A program made the position numbers and the translations under genes. DNA of 64,000 bases from Coleofasciculus sp. FACHB-1120. Lineage in GTDB: Bacteria > Cyanobacteriota > Cyanobacteriia > Cyanobacteriales > FACHB-T130. The stretch is taken from the NCBI RefSeq assembly GCF_014698845.1, contig NZ_JACJTV010000002.1, forward strand, positions 310,001-374,000, given 5' to 3'. Positions 46,513 through 55,786 of this stretch are shown here, piece after piece. Position 1 is the stretch's first letter. Every line of letters starts with the position of its first letter. Under the pieces are notes generated by a model. The model had not been told where the DNA came from. It ran no database searches and worked only from the letters and a program-made list of their open reading frames with translations.

Positions 46513-49500
46513 ATGTCATCTTCACATGACCGCTCCATCAATATTAAAGTAACGATTAGCAACTCGCAGCCTCAGCTCTTGGAAGGTCTGGATGTTTGGC
46601 TGCGCTTGGGTTTGATTTCTGAGGGTCAGGTTAGCGATATAAGTCAAAAATACTTGGTCTGTGCGTTGCCACCCGTTGCGGTAACACCCAAACCAACGTC
46701 TCAACTAACGTCTCAAGTTACGGTATCTTCTGATTCGCAGTTACTACCAACAGCTGGTAAGACTGCTTCTCGCCAACGTCCCAAAGCGATCCCAGGGATA
46801 TTGCAGTCGCTGATGGCAGAACTCAGCGTCCGGTGGCTGCTGTTTTTGGGAGTGTTCATGGTGGTGGTGTCGTCCGGGGTGCTAGCTGCCACTCAATGGG
46901 AAAGATTTCCGGCTGCTGGGCAGTATGGGGTTTTATTAGCGTATACCTTGATTTTTTGGCGGGTAGGCGCTTGGGCGAATCGCCAACCCAGTTTGCAATT
47001 GACGGCGCAGACGTTGCAAATTGTTACCCTACTGTTAATGCCCGTGAATTTTTGGGCGATGGATAGCTTTGGGTTGTGGCAGAATCCTGTTAATCAGATA
47101 GTCGTTGCGATCGCATCTGTTCTCTTGACGGCGATTACTCTCCAATTATTGAAAAATTGGCGATTGGCGGCTTCTAGACGGCTGAAGTTACTAGAAGCGT
47201 TACCAGCATTGAATATTTTGGGACTCAGTTACCTGCATTGGGGCTGGAATTTGTCAGGATTTCCCGTCATCGCCGTTTATCTGGGAATGGTGGGAACGTC
47301 CCTCCTCGCGTTCTATCAAGTTCGTCACCGACAGCCTGCGGGGACTATCGAAAAAAAGGGAATCGGGATTGAGTTGCCAGCCGGGGTAGTGATTTATGCC
47401 TTGGTGGTGCTGCTGGTACGAGCAATTTTTATTGTCCAAGTACCTGTAACGCAGTTGGGGTTAGCCCTTGGTATCTGCGGCTGGCTGGTGGTGTGGTTAT
47501 CGCAACAGCAACCCGAAACATCCACCCAATCACCCCAATTGCCGTGGGAGAAAGTTGGCGGTAGTTTGTTGTGCCTCGGTTGGCTGGTTTCGGTAGGAAC
47601 AACGGTTCCCTGGCAAGCAACGGCGATTAGCGGATTGGGTTTGTGGTTTTTCTTCAGCCGATTGCAGCGTTTTTGGCTACAGGTTGATCTGGCAGCATTT
47701 TTAGGGATTGCCTTACAGACGATTTGGCTGGTTTGGCGGTTAGTGCCTGCTTCCGTGCAAGAATGGGCGATCGCAACTGGCACTCAACTGACGGGTTCGG
47801 AAACGGTTCCTTGGGCGTTGCTGAGCCTGGTTTTATTTCCCTACGTTGTTTTTATCGTCGGGGTGAGCGATTGGCTGCATCGAGCTGCCAAGACCGATTT
47901 AGCCACTTTTGGCGAACAACTAGCACTCACTTGTGGGACGGTACTGAGTCTAATTAGTTTACTAAATCCCACATTGCGATCGCTTAACCTGTTGTTTTCG
48001 ACTGTGACACTGGCAATTGTGACACAGCGCCGACTTCCTATTAGGGCTAATCTGGTCTATTTCACCCACTTAGTGGGGTTGCTGACGCTATTCTCTACGA
48101 TTGACCGCTTTTTTCCCAATCTGCACCAAGAAGTTTGGGCAAGCATTTTGTTGGTGGTGATGGTTGCTGAATGGACGCTTCACGTCCTCCTACCCTCTTC
48201 AGCACTTCTGTGGAAGCAAAGTGCTTGGCATCTGGGTTTAGGACTAGCGGGACTCAGTTATCAATTATTGTTAGCAAATGTTTCCTTATTCGGGAACGAT
48301 GCCTTTTGCCGTCAGCAGTGGGGCATTTTTTGGCTGATTACACCTTTGGCTTTGACGGGAGTTGCCAGCCAAACTGCTGGAAAGCAACGCACATTGGCGA
48401 GTTGGTTGAGTGTCGCCAGTTTGGGAATGGCACAAATTCTCACATTCGTGCTACCTGGAGGCAGATTAATTGGCTTAGGAATGGCAACTGGGCTGATGTT
48501 GGTGAATACGCGCTATTTACGGCATCTGGCAGCAGCCGTCATTACCGTTGGGTTTAGCTTGAGTTTTTTCAGCGTGCTGCTGGGGGATGGCGTGCCTGGA
48601 GTACCGCCTCTTTCGGTACCGGGTTGGTTTTTAGCCGGAGCGATCGCGCTGGTAGGTTTATGGCTTGCCAGAACCTGGCTGATGCGTCGTTATGGGACGT
48701 TAGCGGCACTTTATGCACAAGCGGTTGAGGGTTGGGCGATCGCGTTATGTAGTTTTGAGCTGTTGATGCTAACGCTGCATTCGCTTTTTCTCTACCAAGG
48801 GGTTGCTTCGCCCAGTGGGGAATATTTACTTGCGGTTACTTTGACAATTGGGGCGATCGCTTATCGCAGTTGGCAACAACCGAATCATTGGGCATTTTAC
48901 GGACTGGGTTGGGGTTTAGAACTGTTGACAGCCGAGACATTGGGCTTCTTTGAACGCTCGGTGATAAATTTAGCGATCGCTAATATCGTCTTAGGTTTAG
49001 GCACGCAGCTTTTGGGAGAAGCATGGCGGCGGCGATCGCAAATCGAAAGTGTTCCGAACCGTTGGCATATCCTGCCGCTACTATACGGCGTGTTGGGGGC
49101 ACTTCTGCGGTGGGATACATTTACCAGTTGGACAGGATTGTGTACGCTTGCGATCGCGTTCATTGCAATTGGAGTTGGCAGACGACGACAGGAACTCAAA
49201 CCCATTCTCTATTTGGGACTTCTGGGAGTATCAATTTCTGCCTACGAACTTTTGTTCTACCAACTTTTACAAGCATCAGGTGGAGCTTTGGGCGATGGAT
49301 TCATTGTCATGTCTGCCCTTGGCACCAGCATCATGTATGCTTATCGCTTGTTATTCCCCTGGCTGCTAAATTACTTACGCCTTACTGCTGAAGAACTGAA
49401 AGTAATTGCTCATTTTCATTGGGCTTGGAGCAGTTGCTTACTCATCGCGGCGATTGGTAATCCCATTGAAGCTAGCCGACTTCTGGGATTAGGAACCGGC

Positions 49501-50463
49501 TTGTTTTTAATCCGATATGCGATTTTTCAAGGGCGCAGATTTCCCCTTTCTTCTCCCTCAAAAAACAGGGGAGATTCACAAGACCTCTTAAAAACAGAGG
49601 AAAATTTAGCACATTCCTTATTCCGTGAAAAAAGGGGAATTAGCATTGCAGAAGTCTGGATTTACCTAGGTTTATTAGAAGTAGGTATCATCAGAATATT
49701 TTGGCTTTATACAGCCATTGGACAGTTCTGGGCTGGGCCATTAGTTCCTTGGAAAGCCCCAATTTCTTGTGTTTGGGCTTATTTTCTCTATATTTTGCCT
49801 TGGGAGAAATGGGGATGGTCTAAAAGACCTTGGCAGCACGCGGCATATATTCTGCCATTGGTGATGATTTGGGAAACCAGAGTAGAAATTCACCCAATTA
49901 GCTTGTTGATAACAGCGGCATTCTATGTCTTTATTGCCAAATTATCTAATCAAATTCGATTTACTTATCTCAGCCTAGCACTGATTAATTGGGCACTTTT
50001 TCGGTGGTTTTTGGAATTACAACTTTCCGATTACTTGTGGTACATCATGCCGGTTGGATTATCGTGGCTGTATGTTGCCCAAGTCGATTCTGATTTGACG
50101 CTACCAAGCCGCAAACAGACTCGCCATCTATTTCGTTGCCTAGGCGCTGGGGTAATTTGTGGAGCGGCATTTTTGCTACACCAAGAAACTGGATTGCTAC
50201 CGGGAATCTTGAGTATTTTATTCATTTTTGCTGGATTGGCTTTCCGAGTCCGGGCATTTCTCTACGTTGGTACCGCCACCTTTTTACTGACTGCTTTTTA
50301 TCAGTTGGTAATTTTTGTTTTCCGTTACTCCTTTTTCAAGTGGGTGATCGGGTTGATAGTCGGTATCAGTTTTATTTCGATTGCCGCTAATTTTGAAACT
50401 CGGCGCGATCGCTTTATCGCTTTGGTTCGGCACTGGCTGTCGGAATTGGAACAATGGCAATAA
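46513..50463 (+). CDS. Very large polytopic membrane protein (DUF2157-like N-terminus)
   Basis: 1316 residues, ATG 46513. The N-terminal soluble part (about 1-110) opens with LEGLDVWLRLGLISEGQV, a helix-turn motif seen at the start of DUF2157-type proteins, then a Thr/Ser/Gln-rich linker. From about residue 112 to the end it is almost continuous membrane helices (I estimate more than 30) joined by short loops; examples are WLLFLGVFMVVVSSGVLAA and LYGVLGALLRWDTF. There is no ATPase, transporter or glycosyltransferase signature. One hydrophilic loop at about 1010-1042 is encoded by a 99-bp palindromic insertion (49541-49639). Function unknown. Confidence 0.85.
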   Translation: MSSSHDRSINIKVTISNSQPQLLEGLDVWLRLGLISEGQVSDISQKYLVCALPPVAVTPKPTSQLTSQVTVSSDSQLLPTAGKTASRQRPKAIPGILQSLMAELSVRWLLFLGVFMVVVSSGVLAATQWERFPAAGQYGVLLAYTLIFWRVGAWANRQPSLQLTAQTLQIVTLLLMPVNFWAMDSFGLWQNPVNQIVVAIASVLLTAITLQLLKNWRLAASRRLKLLEALPALNILGLSYLHWGWNLSGFPVIAVYLGMVGTSLLAFYQVRHRQPAGTIEKKGIGIELPAGVVIYALVVLLVRAIFIVQVPVTQLGLALGICGWLVVWLSQQQPETSTQSPQLPWEKVGGSLLCLGWLVSVGTTVPWQATAISGLGLWFFFSRLQRFWLQVDLAAFLGIALQTIWLVWRLVPASVQEWAIATGTQLTGSETVPWALLSLVLFPYVVFIVGVSDWLHRAAKTDLATFGEQLALTCGTVLSLISLLNPTLRSLNLLFSTVTLAIVTQRRLPIRANLVYFTHLVGLLTLFSTIDRFFPNLHQEVWASILLVVMVAEWTLHVLLPSSALLWKQSAWHLGLGLAGLSYQLLLANVSLFGNDAFCRQQWGIFWLITPLALTGVASQTAGKQRTLASWLSVASLGMAQILTFVLPGGRLIGLGMATGLMLVNTRYLRHLAAAVITVGFSLSFFSVLLGDGVPGVPPLSVPGWFLAGAIALVGLWLARTWLMRRYGTLAALYAQAVEGWAIALCSFELLMLTLHSLFLYQGVASPSGEYLLAVTLTIGAIAYRSWQQPNHWAFYGLGWGLELLTAETLGFFERSVINLAIANIVLGLGTQLLGEAWRRRSQIESVPNRWHILPLLYGVLGALLRWDTFTSWTGLCTLAIAFIAIGVGRRRQELKPILYLGLLGVSISAYELLFYQLLQASGGALGDGFIVMSALGTSIMYAYRLLFPWLLNYLRLTAEELKVIAHFHWAWSSCLLIAAIGNPIEASRLLGLGTGLFLIRYAIFQGRRFPLSSPSKNRGDSQDLLKTEENLAHSLFREKRGISIAEVWIYLGLLEVGIIRIFWLYTAIGQFWAGPLVPWKAPISCVWAYFLYILPWEKWGWSKRPWQHAAYILPLVMIWETRVEIHPISLLITAAFYVFIAKLSNQIRFTYLSLALINWALFRWFLELQLSDYLWYIMPVGLSWLYVAQVDSDLTLPSRKQTRHLFRCLGAGVICGAAFLLHQETGLLPGILSILFIFAGLAFRVRAFLYVGTATFLLTAFYQLVIFVFRYSFFKWVIGLIVGISFISIAANFETRRDRFIALVRHWLSELEQWQ
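49541..49639. repeat. 99-bp palindromic insertion inside a coding region
   Basis: Outer arms ttcccctttcttc (49541-49553) and gaaaaaaggggaa (49627-49639) match at 12 of 13 positions. Inside lie two smaller hairpins, ctccc/gggag (about 49553-49574) and cctct/agagg. Span 99 bases is 33 codons, so the reading frame is kept. The encoded stretch is polar, in contrast to the hydrophobic protein around it. Confidence 0.75.
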
Positions 50464-50768
50464 TTTCCTTTCGTTCAATCCCACTCATCTAATCCTAAAA
50501 CGATTAAATTTAGGCTCGCTTTGCTCCCATCTATCAGGTATCTCTTGGCTAACTGAGACATGGCTAACTGAGACATTGGGTAATTGCGTGGCATAATGAA
50601 GTATTTGCTTGCCTTATACGATTTGCCCTGTAAATTTACTAGGTTTTCAGATGATAGATCGTCCCTGAGGATAAGGCGCTGAATTGAGGCGCTGCCCTAG
50701 TCTGGGCGGGCGTACAGCCTGCAATTTAGCAAGATTCAAGAAAACAAAAACAGGAGCGCGAGGCGAAC
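50464..50768. other. 305-base spacer upstream of purD
   Basis: No gene. It contains an exact 15-bp tandem duplication (50546-50575) and presumably the purD promoter; no convincing -35/-10 pair is visible. Confidence 0.55.
50546..50575. repeat. 15-bp tandem duplication
   Basis: Two exact copies of tggctaactgagaca, head to tail, in the spacer before purD. Confidence 0.9.
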
Positions 50769-52043
50769 GTGAAGGTTTTGGTTGTTGGCAATGGGGCACG
50801 CGAACACGCCCTGGTATGGAAACTGCTGCAATCTCAACGCATTCGGCAGATAGTCTGTGTTCCTGGAAACGGCGGCACAGCTTCTCTGGAGCGTTGTCAG
50901 AATCTCCCCTTAAGTGTTGATGATTTTGAGGGGATAGCACGATTTGCCCAAGTGAATAACATCTCGCTGGTGGTCGTTGGACCTGAAGTCCCTCTGGCTT
51001 TAGGAATCGTAGATTACTTGCAACGCCAAAATCTCAAAGTGTTTGGTCCCACCAAAGCGGGAGCGCAAATTGAGGCGAGTAAGTCTTGGGCAAAGGATTT
51101 GATGCGGGAAGCGGGTATCCCAGCCGCCAGATCGGAGGTTTTTACTGAGCCAGAGGCGGCAAAAGCTTATGTAGCAGCGCAAGGGGCACCCATTGTTGTC
51201 AAAGCTGATGGGTTGGCAGCCGGTAAGGGAGTTACGGTAGCGGCAACGGTGGAAGAGGCATACTCTGCGATCGCAGATTTATTCTCCAGTCGAGTCAAGA
51301 CTGTAGTGATTGAAGAATATTTAGCGGGTCAGGAAGTCTCGGTTTTGGCGTTGTCGGATGGCTTGACAGTTCGCCAGTTGTTACCGGCTCAAGATCATAA
51401 ACGCATCGGTGAAGGCGATACAGGGGCAAATACAGGCGGAATGGGAGCCTATTGCCCTGCTCCTATCTTGACACCTGCCTTAAGTGCGCGAGTTCAGCAA
51501 GAAATTCTGGAGCCGACTGTTGCTGCTTTAAAGGCGAGGGGCATCGACTACCGGGGTGTCCTTTACGCTGGATTAATGATTACTCCCCAAGGCGATCCGA
51601 AAGTTTTGGAATTTAACTGTCGCTTCGGCGATCCGGAAACGCAGGCGATCTTGCCTTTACTCGAAACCCCTCTAGAAGACTTACTGGTTGCCTGCGTTGG
51701 ACAAAAACTCGCCCAACAGCCTCCTATTGCCTGGAAATCAGGCGCTTCCGCCTGTGTCGTTGTAGCGGCGGGGGGTTATCCAGAAAGCTTTAAAAAGGGT
51801 CATGTCATTACTGGCATTGAGCAAGCCGAGACAGCAGGAGCGCATGTGTTTCATGCGGGCACTCAGAAGAAGCAGCAACAAGTGGTAACAGAAGGCGGTC
51901 GGGTGTTGGGAGTTACTGCGATTGGAGAGGATTTTGATGCAGCGCTCGCTCAAGCCTACACGGCGATTAATTGCATTGAGTTTGAGGGGATGTACTACCG
52001 ACGGGATATTGGTTATCGTGTCCGCACGGCAGGGAAACTTTAG
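50769..52043 (+). CDS. purD: Phosphoribosylamine-glycine ligase (GAR synthetase)
   Basis: 424 residues, GTG 50769. Second committed step of purine synthesis: phosphoribosylamine plus glycine plus ATP gives GAR. ATP-grasp features: VVGNGAREHALVW, GPEVPLALGIVDYL, GPTKAGAQIEASKSWAKDLM, VVKADGLAAGKGVTVA, TGGMGAYCPAP and KVLEFNCRFGDPETQ. Complete and single-domain. It lies upstream of nblS, a neighbourhood I recall from other cyanobacteria; a hairpin between them suggests separate control. Confidence 0.98.
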   Translation: MKVLVVGNGAREHALVWKLLQSQRIRQIVCVPGNGGTASLERCQNLPLSVDDFEGIARFAQVNNISLVVVGPEVPLALGIVDYLQRQNLKVFGPTKAGAQIEASKSWAKDLMREAGIPAARSEVFTEPEAAKAYVAAQGAPIVVKADGLAAGKGVTVAATVEEAYSAIADLFSSRVKTVVIEEYLAGQEVSVLALSDGLTVRQLLPAQDHKRIGEGDTGANTGGMGAYCPAPILTPALSARVQQEILEPTVAALKARGIDYRGVLYAGLMITPQGDPKVLEFNCRFGDPETQAILPLLETPLEDLLVACVGQKLAQQPPIAWKSGASACVVVAAGGYPESFKKGHVITGIEQAETAGAHVFHAGTQKKQQQVVTEGGRVLGVTAIGEDFDAALAQAYTAINCIEFEGMYYRRDIGYRVRTAGKL

Positions 52044-52049
52044 CGTTTA

Positions 52050-52139
52050 ACGTCATGTGCAACTAAAACCCAATCGCTCCTTAGTTTTCAGAGCATTTGT
52101 CGTCTACGCTACAGAGTTTTGGAAAGTTGCACATCACGT
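52050..52139. repeat. 15-bp inverted repeat in the purD-nblS spacer
   Basis: acgtcatgtgcaact (52050-52064) and agttgcacatcacgt (52125-52139) pair at 14 of 15 positions with a 60-base loop. It starts 7 bases after the purD stop. It may act as a long-range terminator stem or be a dispersed repeat. Confidence 0.6.
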
Positions 52140-52331
52140 AAATCTTTAAATTTCTTCAAAATCTTAATCGAGCTGCATCCAAAGATACATGAGAGTTCCA
52201 AGGGGAACATGAGAAAATAAAAGTAGATAATATAGTTGAGAAACGTTCAAAAATCCACCTCTCCTTGGTAAGAATCCTCTACAATTTTTGATAAATCTCT
52301 CATTTTTACCATTTTTAGTGGCAAATTTACC

Positions 52332-54356
52332 TTGCTGGCTCTACTAAAAACCCTTCGAGAAGTCATTGCCCATTGGTGGTCTGAGTTTACGCTTCAGACG
52401 CGCCTGATGGCGGCTGCTACCTTAGTCGTCTCCTTGGTGATGAGCGGTCTGACCTTCTGGGCAGTGAATACAATTCAGCAGGATGCTCGGCTGAATGATA
52501 CTCGCTTCGGGCGCGACCTAGGTTTGTTGTTGGCGGCGAATGTCGCGCCTCAGATTGCCGAAAACAATCTGACAGAGGTGGCACGCTTTTCTCACCGCTT
52601 TTACAGCAGCACCTCCAGCGTGCGCTATATGCTCTATGCCGACGACACTGGCAAAATCTACTTTGGAATTCCTTTCTCTGAGTCCGAGGTACAAAACTCG
52701 CTGACGATTCAGCGTCGGATTCAATTGCCAGAAGATTACGCTGATAATTCCGACTTACCAATGGTGCGACAGCACCTAAGTCCGGATGGGGAAGTTACGG
52801 ATGTCTTTGTTCCCCTGTCGCACGACGGCAAAAACTTAGGAGTTTTGGCAATTGGAATTAACGCTAATCCGACCGTGGTGGCGTCGTCCCATCTGACACG
52901 AGATGTCACGATTGCCGTATTTATTTCCATCTGGGTGATGGTGATTTTGGGGGCGGTTTTTAATGCCTTAACCATTACTCAGCCAATTAAAGAACTTCTC
53001 GTCGGGGTCAAGAATATTGCCGCTGGCAACTTTAAGCAACGAGTTGATCTGCCACTCGGAGGAGAACTGGGCGAACTGATTTACAGCTTCAACGAGATGG
53101 CAGAAAGGCTGGAGAGTTATGAAGAGCAAAATATCGAGGAACTGACAGCAGAGAAAGCCAAGCTAGAGACGTTGGTTTCTACAATTGCTGATGGAGCTGT
53201 GCTGATTGACACCAACTTTCAGGTGATCTTAGTCAACCCGACAGCGCGACGAATTTTTGGGTGGGATGGCGTTGATGTAGTGGGATCTAACGCTCTGCAT
53301 TGCCTTCCTTCTCCAGTCAACGTGGAGCTAACACGACCCCTGTATCAAATTGCTGCCGGAGAATGCGAAGGGGCAGAGTTTCGGGTGACGCTATGCCAAC
53401 CGACGAACCGCACCGTCCGCATTCTCCTAACGACCGTTCTCGACCAGTACCGGGAAACCATCAAGGGAATTGCGATGACGGTACAGGACATTACTCGTGA
53501 GGTAGAGCTGAACGAGGCGAAAAGCCACTTTATCAGCAATGTTTCCCACGAATTGAGAACGCCGCTTTTCAATATCAAGTCATTTATTGAAACGCTCCAC
53601 GAATACGGCGAAGATTTGACTGAAGAGGAACGTCGGGAATTTTTAGACACTGCGAATCGAGAAACCGACCGCCTGACTCGCTTGGTAAATGACGTTTTGG
53701 ATTTATCTAGGCTTGAGTCGCACAAGCGATATCACTTTGAGCCAGTAGAGATTGCCCAACCTGTGGAGCAAACGCTGCGTACTTACCAGCTAAATGCCCG
53801 CGATAAAGGAATTGAACTCATCCAGGAGATTGAACCGGATTTGCCAGCAGTTTGGGGCAATTATGATTTGTTGCTCCAGGTGTTTGCTAACCTAGTCGGT
53901 AATGGGCTGAAGTTTACTCAGCCGGGTGGAAAGGTGGCAATTCGCGCCTATTTGCTTGAGTTGAGAAATGAGAAGAGTCGGGATGCAGTCTCCCCGTCCG
54001 AAGCAGAGGAACACGGAAGAATTCCTGCAACTGCCAATCCCAAATTAGTCCGGATTGAAATTTCGGATACGGGAATTGGCATCGATACAGAAGACCAAGC
54101 GGCAATCTTCGATCGTTTCTTCCGAGTGGAAAACCGAGTTCATACCCTTGAAGGGACGGGTTTGGGTCTATCCATTGTTAGAAATATCATTGAGAAGCAT
54201 CACACCAGGGTTCACTTGGTTAGCGAGGTCGGAGTGGGTACGACTTTCTGGTTTGATTTGACGGTTTTTCAAGAAGCAGCACCCGTTGAGGAGTTGCCTC
54301 TAAAAGAAGCAAAAGAAGCTTCAGAAACCAGTTCGGTTACGGCTAAGGTTGTCTAG
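52332..54356 (+). CDS. nblS: Sensor histidine kinase NblS/Hik33 (DspA) type
   Basis: 674 residues. Start TTG 52332 fits the conserved N-terminus before WWSEFTLQTRLMAAATLVVS. Membrane helices at about 25-47 and 189-210 enclose a non-cytoplasmic sensor domain; then HAMP (about 205-262), coiled coil, PAS (about 275-385), HisKA with His406 in SNVSHELRTPLFNIKSFIE, and HATPase with NLVGNGLKFT, DTGIGI and GTGLGLSIVRN. NblS/Hik33 controls high-light, cold and nutrient stress genes and phycobilisome breakdown, working with RpaB-type regulators. An insert at about 545-570 (ELRNEKSRDAVSPSEAEEHG) lies in a variable HATPase loop. The stop is 2 bases from the stop of the next gene on the opposite strand. 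Confidence 0.96.
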   Translation: MLALLKTLREVIAHWWSEFTLQTRLMAAATLVVSLVMSGLTFWAVNTIQQDARLNDTRFGRDLGLLLAANVAPQIAENNLTEVARFSHRFYSSTSSVRYMLYADDTGKIYFGIPFSESEVQNSLTIQRRIQLPEDYADNSDLPMVRQHLSPDGEVTDVFVPLSHDGKNLGVLAIGINANPTVVASSHLTRDVTIAVFISIWVMVILGAVFNALTITQPIKELLVGVKNIAAGNFKQRVDLPLGGELGELIYSFNEMAERLESYEEQNIEELTAEKAKLETLVSTIADGAVLIDTNFQVILVNPTARRIFGWDGVDVVGSNALHCLPSPVNVELTRPLYQIAAGECEGAEFRVTLCQPTNRTVRILLTTVLDQYRETIKGIAMTVQDITREVELNEAKSHFISNVSHELRTPLFNIKSFIETLHEYGEDLTEEERREFLDTANRETDRLTRLVNDVLDLSRLESHKRYHFEPVEIAQPVEQTLRTYQLNARDKGIELIQEIEPDLPAVWGNYDLLLQVFANLVGNGLKFTQPGGKVAIRAYLLELRNEKSRDAVSPSEAEEHGRIPATANPKLVRIEISDTGIGIDTEDQAAIFDRFFRVENRVHTLEGTGLGLSIVRNIIEKHHTRVHLVSEVGVGTTFWFDLTVFQEAAPVEELPLKEAKEASETSSVTAKVV

Positions 54357-54358
54357 AT

Positions 54359-54727
54359 TTATTTTCTCGCATAGAAAGCGATCGCTAAACTGACGACGAT
54401 TAGACCGCATAGCAGCAGTAAAGGTTGGTTTCGTTGGCACCAAAGCTGAAGCGAGTGACGCCAGCCGAGACTGTAGCGAGTGGCAGTTATCTGCTGAGAT
54501 TCTTGAGAGCGATCGCTATACATCGTACATTCCTTGGCGTAAGGACGCTTGGAAAAGGTACAGGTATCATCTTCGTGGTAAGTGCAGGTATTGCACAGAA
54601 ATTCCTCCCCCGTTGCTCGATGTAGGGGAATGCCAGGATGACCGTAGGCTTTTAGCTCGGTTCGGCAATAAGGACAGGTCGTTACCTGGGCATTGACGGG
54701 TTGATGGCACTTAGGACAGTTCGGCAT
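54359..54727 (-). CDS. Zinc-ribbon protein with C-terminal membrane anchor
   Basis: About 122 residues from ATG 54727 (a GTG 12 bases upstream is possible). Zinc ribbon at 1-25: CPKCHQPVNAQVTTCPYC. A second cysteine cluster (CNTCTYHEDDTCTF, then KECTMY) could bind another metal. A single hydrophobic helix at the extreme C-terminus (PLLLLCGLIVVSLAIAFYA) makes it a tail-anchored candidate with the ribbons in the cytoplasm. It converges on nblS with 2 bases between stops, so the two transcripts must overlap. Function unknown. Confidence 0.8.
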   Translation of the reverse strand: MPNCPKCHQPVNAQVTTCPYCRTELKAYGHPGIPLHRATGEEFLCNTCTYHEDDTCTFSKRPYAKECTMYSDRSQESQQITATRYSLGWRHSLQLWCQRNQPLLLLCGLIVVSLAIAFYARK

Positions 54728-54801
54728 GGATAGCAGCACGGTAATTCTGGGCCTGTATCCGGTCTAGCAAGTCGCAATCTAGAAAGACCTCTAGATCCAG
54801 T

Positions 54802-55110
54802 TTAAGCCTGGGGAAACTTTCGGATTTGATATTCTGCTAACTGAACGATGGGGAAAGCCTCTCCCATCGCTTGGACAAACTGCCGCTCGATTTCTTCCAG
54901 GCTTTCTGGTGGAACAGACTTCCACTGTTCCCGCGTCGCCCAGCGAATGACTAAAATAACCTCTGTTGGGTCGTTCGGGTTGAGCCAGACTTCTTTACCC
55001 AAAAAACCCGGACATCTGGCGAGGAAAGCCGTCCAGATTTCGCCATCCTTCTGAATGTATTTTTCCCGCAGTTCGGGGGCGACTCTTACCTGAAGCCACT
55101 CAATGACCAT
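54802..55110 (-). CDS. Antibiotic biosynthesis monooxygenase-like (TIGR03792) small protein
   Basis: About 102 residues from ATG 55110; an upstream ATG at 55155 would add a hydrophobic, atypical 15-residue extension. It begins MVIEWLQVRVAPE, with FLARCPGFLGKEVW and VILVIRWATREQWKSVP, the dimeric alpha-beta (ABM-like) ferredoxin-fold pattern of the cyanobacterial TIGR03792 family. No catalytic site can be named and the function is unknown. Same strand as the zinc-ribbon gene. Confidence 0.8.
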   Translation of the reverse strand: MVIEWLQVRVAPELREKYIQKDGEIWTAFLARCPGFLGKEVWLNPNDPTEVILVIRWATREQWKSVPPESLEEIERQFVQAMGEAFPIVQLAEYQIRKFPQA

Positions 55111-55327
55111 GAGCTGGAGTATAAGCTGCTTTGAAGCTGTAAATAGACTCTTCAATCATCCATCAGACAGATTGATTTTGCCACAAGCAACGTCTGGAAG
55201 ATGGGCGGCAGTTGTTGAGAGAATGTCACAAAATAGAACTGTAGGTGAAAAATCGGTAAGATTTTAGCACCGCTTTATGATACGTGTTTAGCCGCTCAAA
55301 GTCGCGGCGGAGTGACAGGAAGGGAAA

Positions 55328-55651
55328 ATGGATAATAACAACTGGCTTAAGCAGCTACTAATGATGGGTGTGGGGACTACGTCTTTAGTAGCGGACAAAA
55401 TCCGCGAAGTGAGCGATGAATGGGTCAAGGAAGGCAAGATCAACCCCGATCAAGCTAAGGGGATGGTGGATGATTTGATGCAGCAGCTCAAGTCAGATCA
55501 GGGGAACTTGGAGATCCAGATGCAACGGCAAATGCGGAATATGTTGCAGGATCTGGGGGTTCCTCGCCAGTCGGAAATGGATGAACTGCGGGGACGCATC
55601 GACCGCCTGGAACGTCAGGTGCGTGACATGGAAAATAAGCTCTGGCGGTAA
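55328..55651 (+). CDS. Phasin-like helical protein
   Basis: 107 residues, ATG 55328 with AGGAAGGG upstream. Almost wholly alpha-helical: a hydrophobic N-terminal helix (WLKQLLMMGVGTTSLVADK), an acidic middle (EGKINPDQAKGMVDDLMQQL), and a C-terminal heptad coiled coil (LRGRIDRLERQVRDMENKLW). This matches small phasin-family/polyhydroxyalkanoate granule-like proteins common in cyanobacteria. No PHA synthesis genes are nearby, so the family name should not be read as function. Confidence 0.8.
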   Translation: MDNNNWLKQLLMMGVGTTSLVADKIREVSDEWVKEGKINPDQAKGMVDDLMQQLKSDQGNLEIQMQRQMRNMLQDLGVPRQSEMDELRGRIDRLERQVRDMENKLWR

Positions 55652-55786
55652 GTAAAGCTGATAGGATTGAGAATCTAGTTAGGCAATCAATTTTAGATTT
55701 TGGATGGGGAATTTTGGATGGAATCGAAAATTCTCTCAATCTAAAATCTAAAGTTTTGAGGTCTTAGAGGTACGGAGAATGGATGC

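Noticed and set aside
53960-54040. Loop insert of NblS as an in-frame repeat
   Set aside because: The DNA shows no inverted repeat; this HATPase loop is variable in length in sensor kinases.
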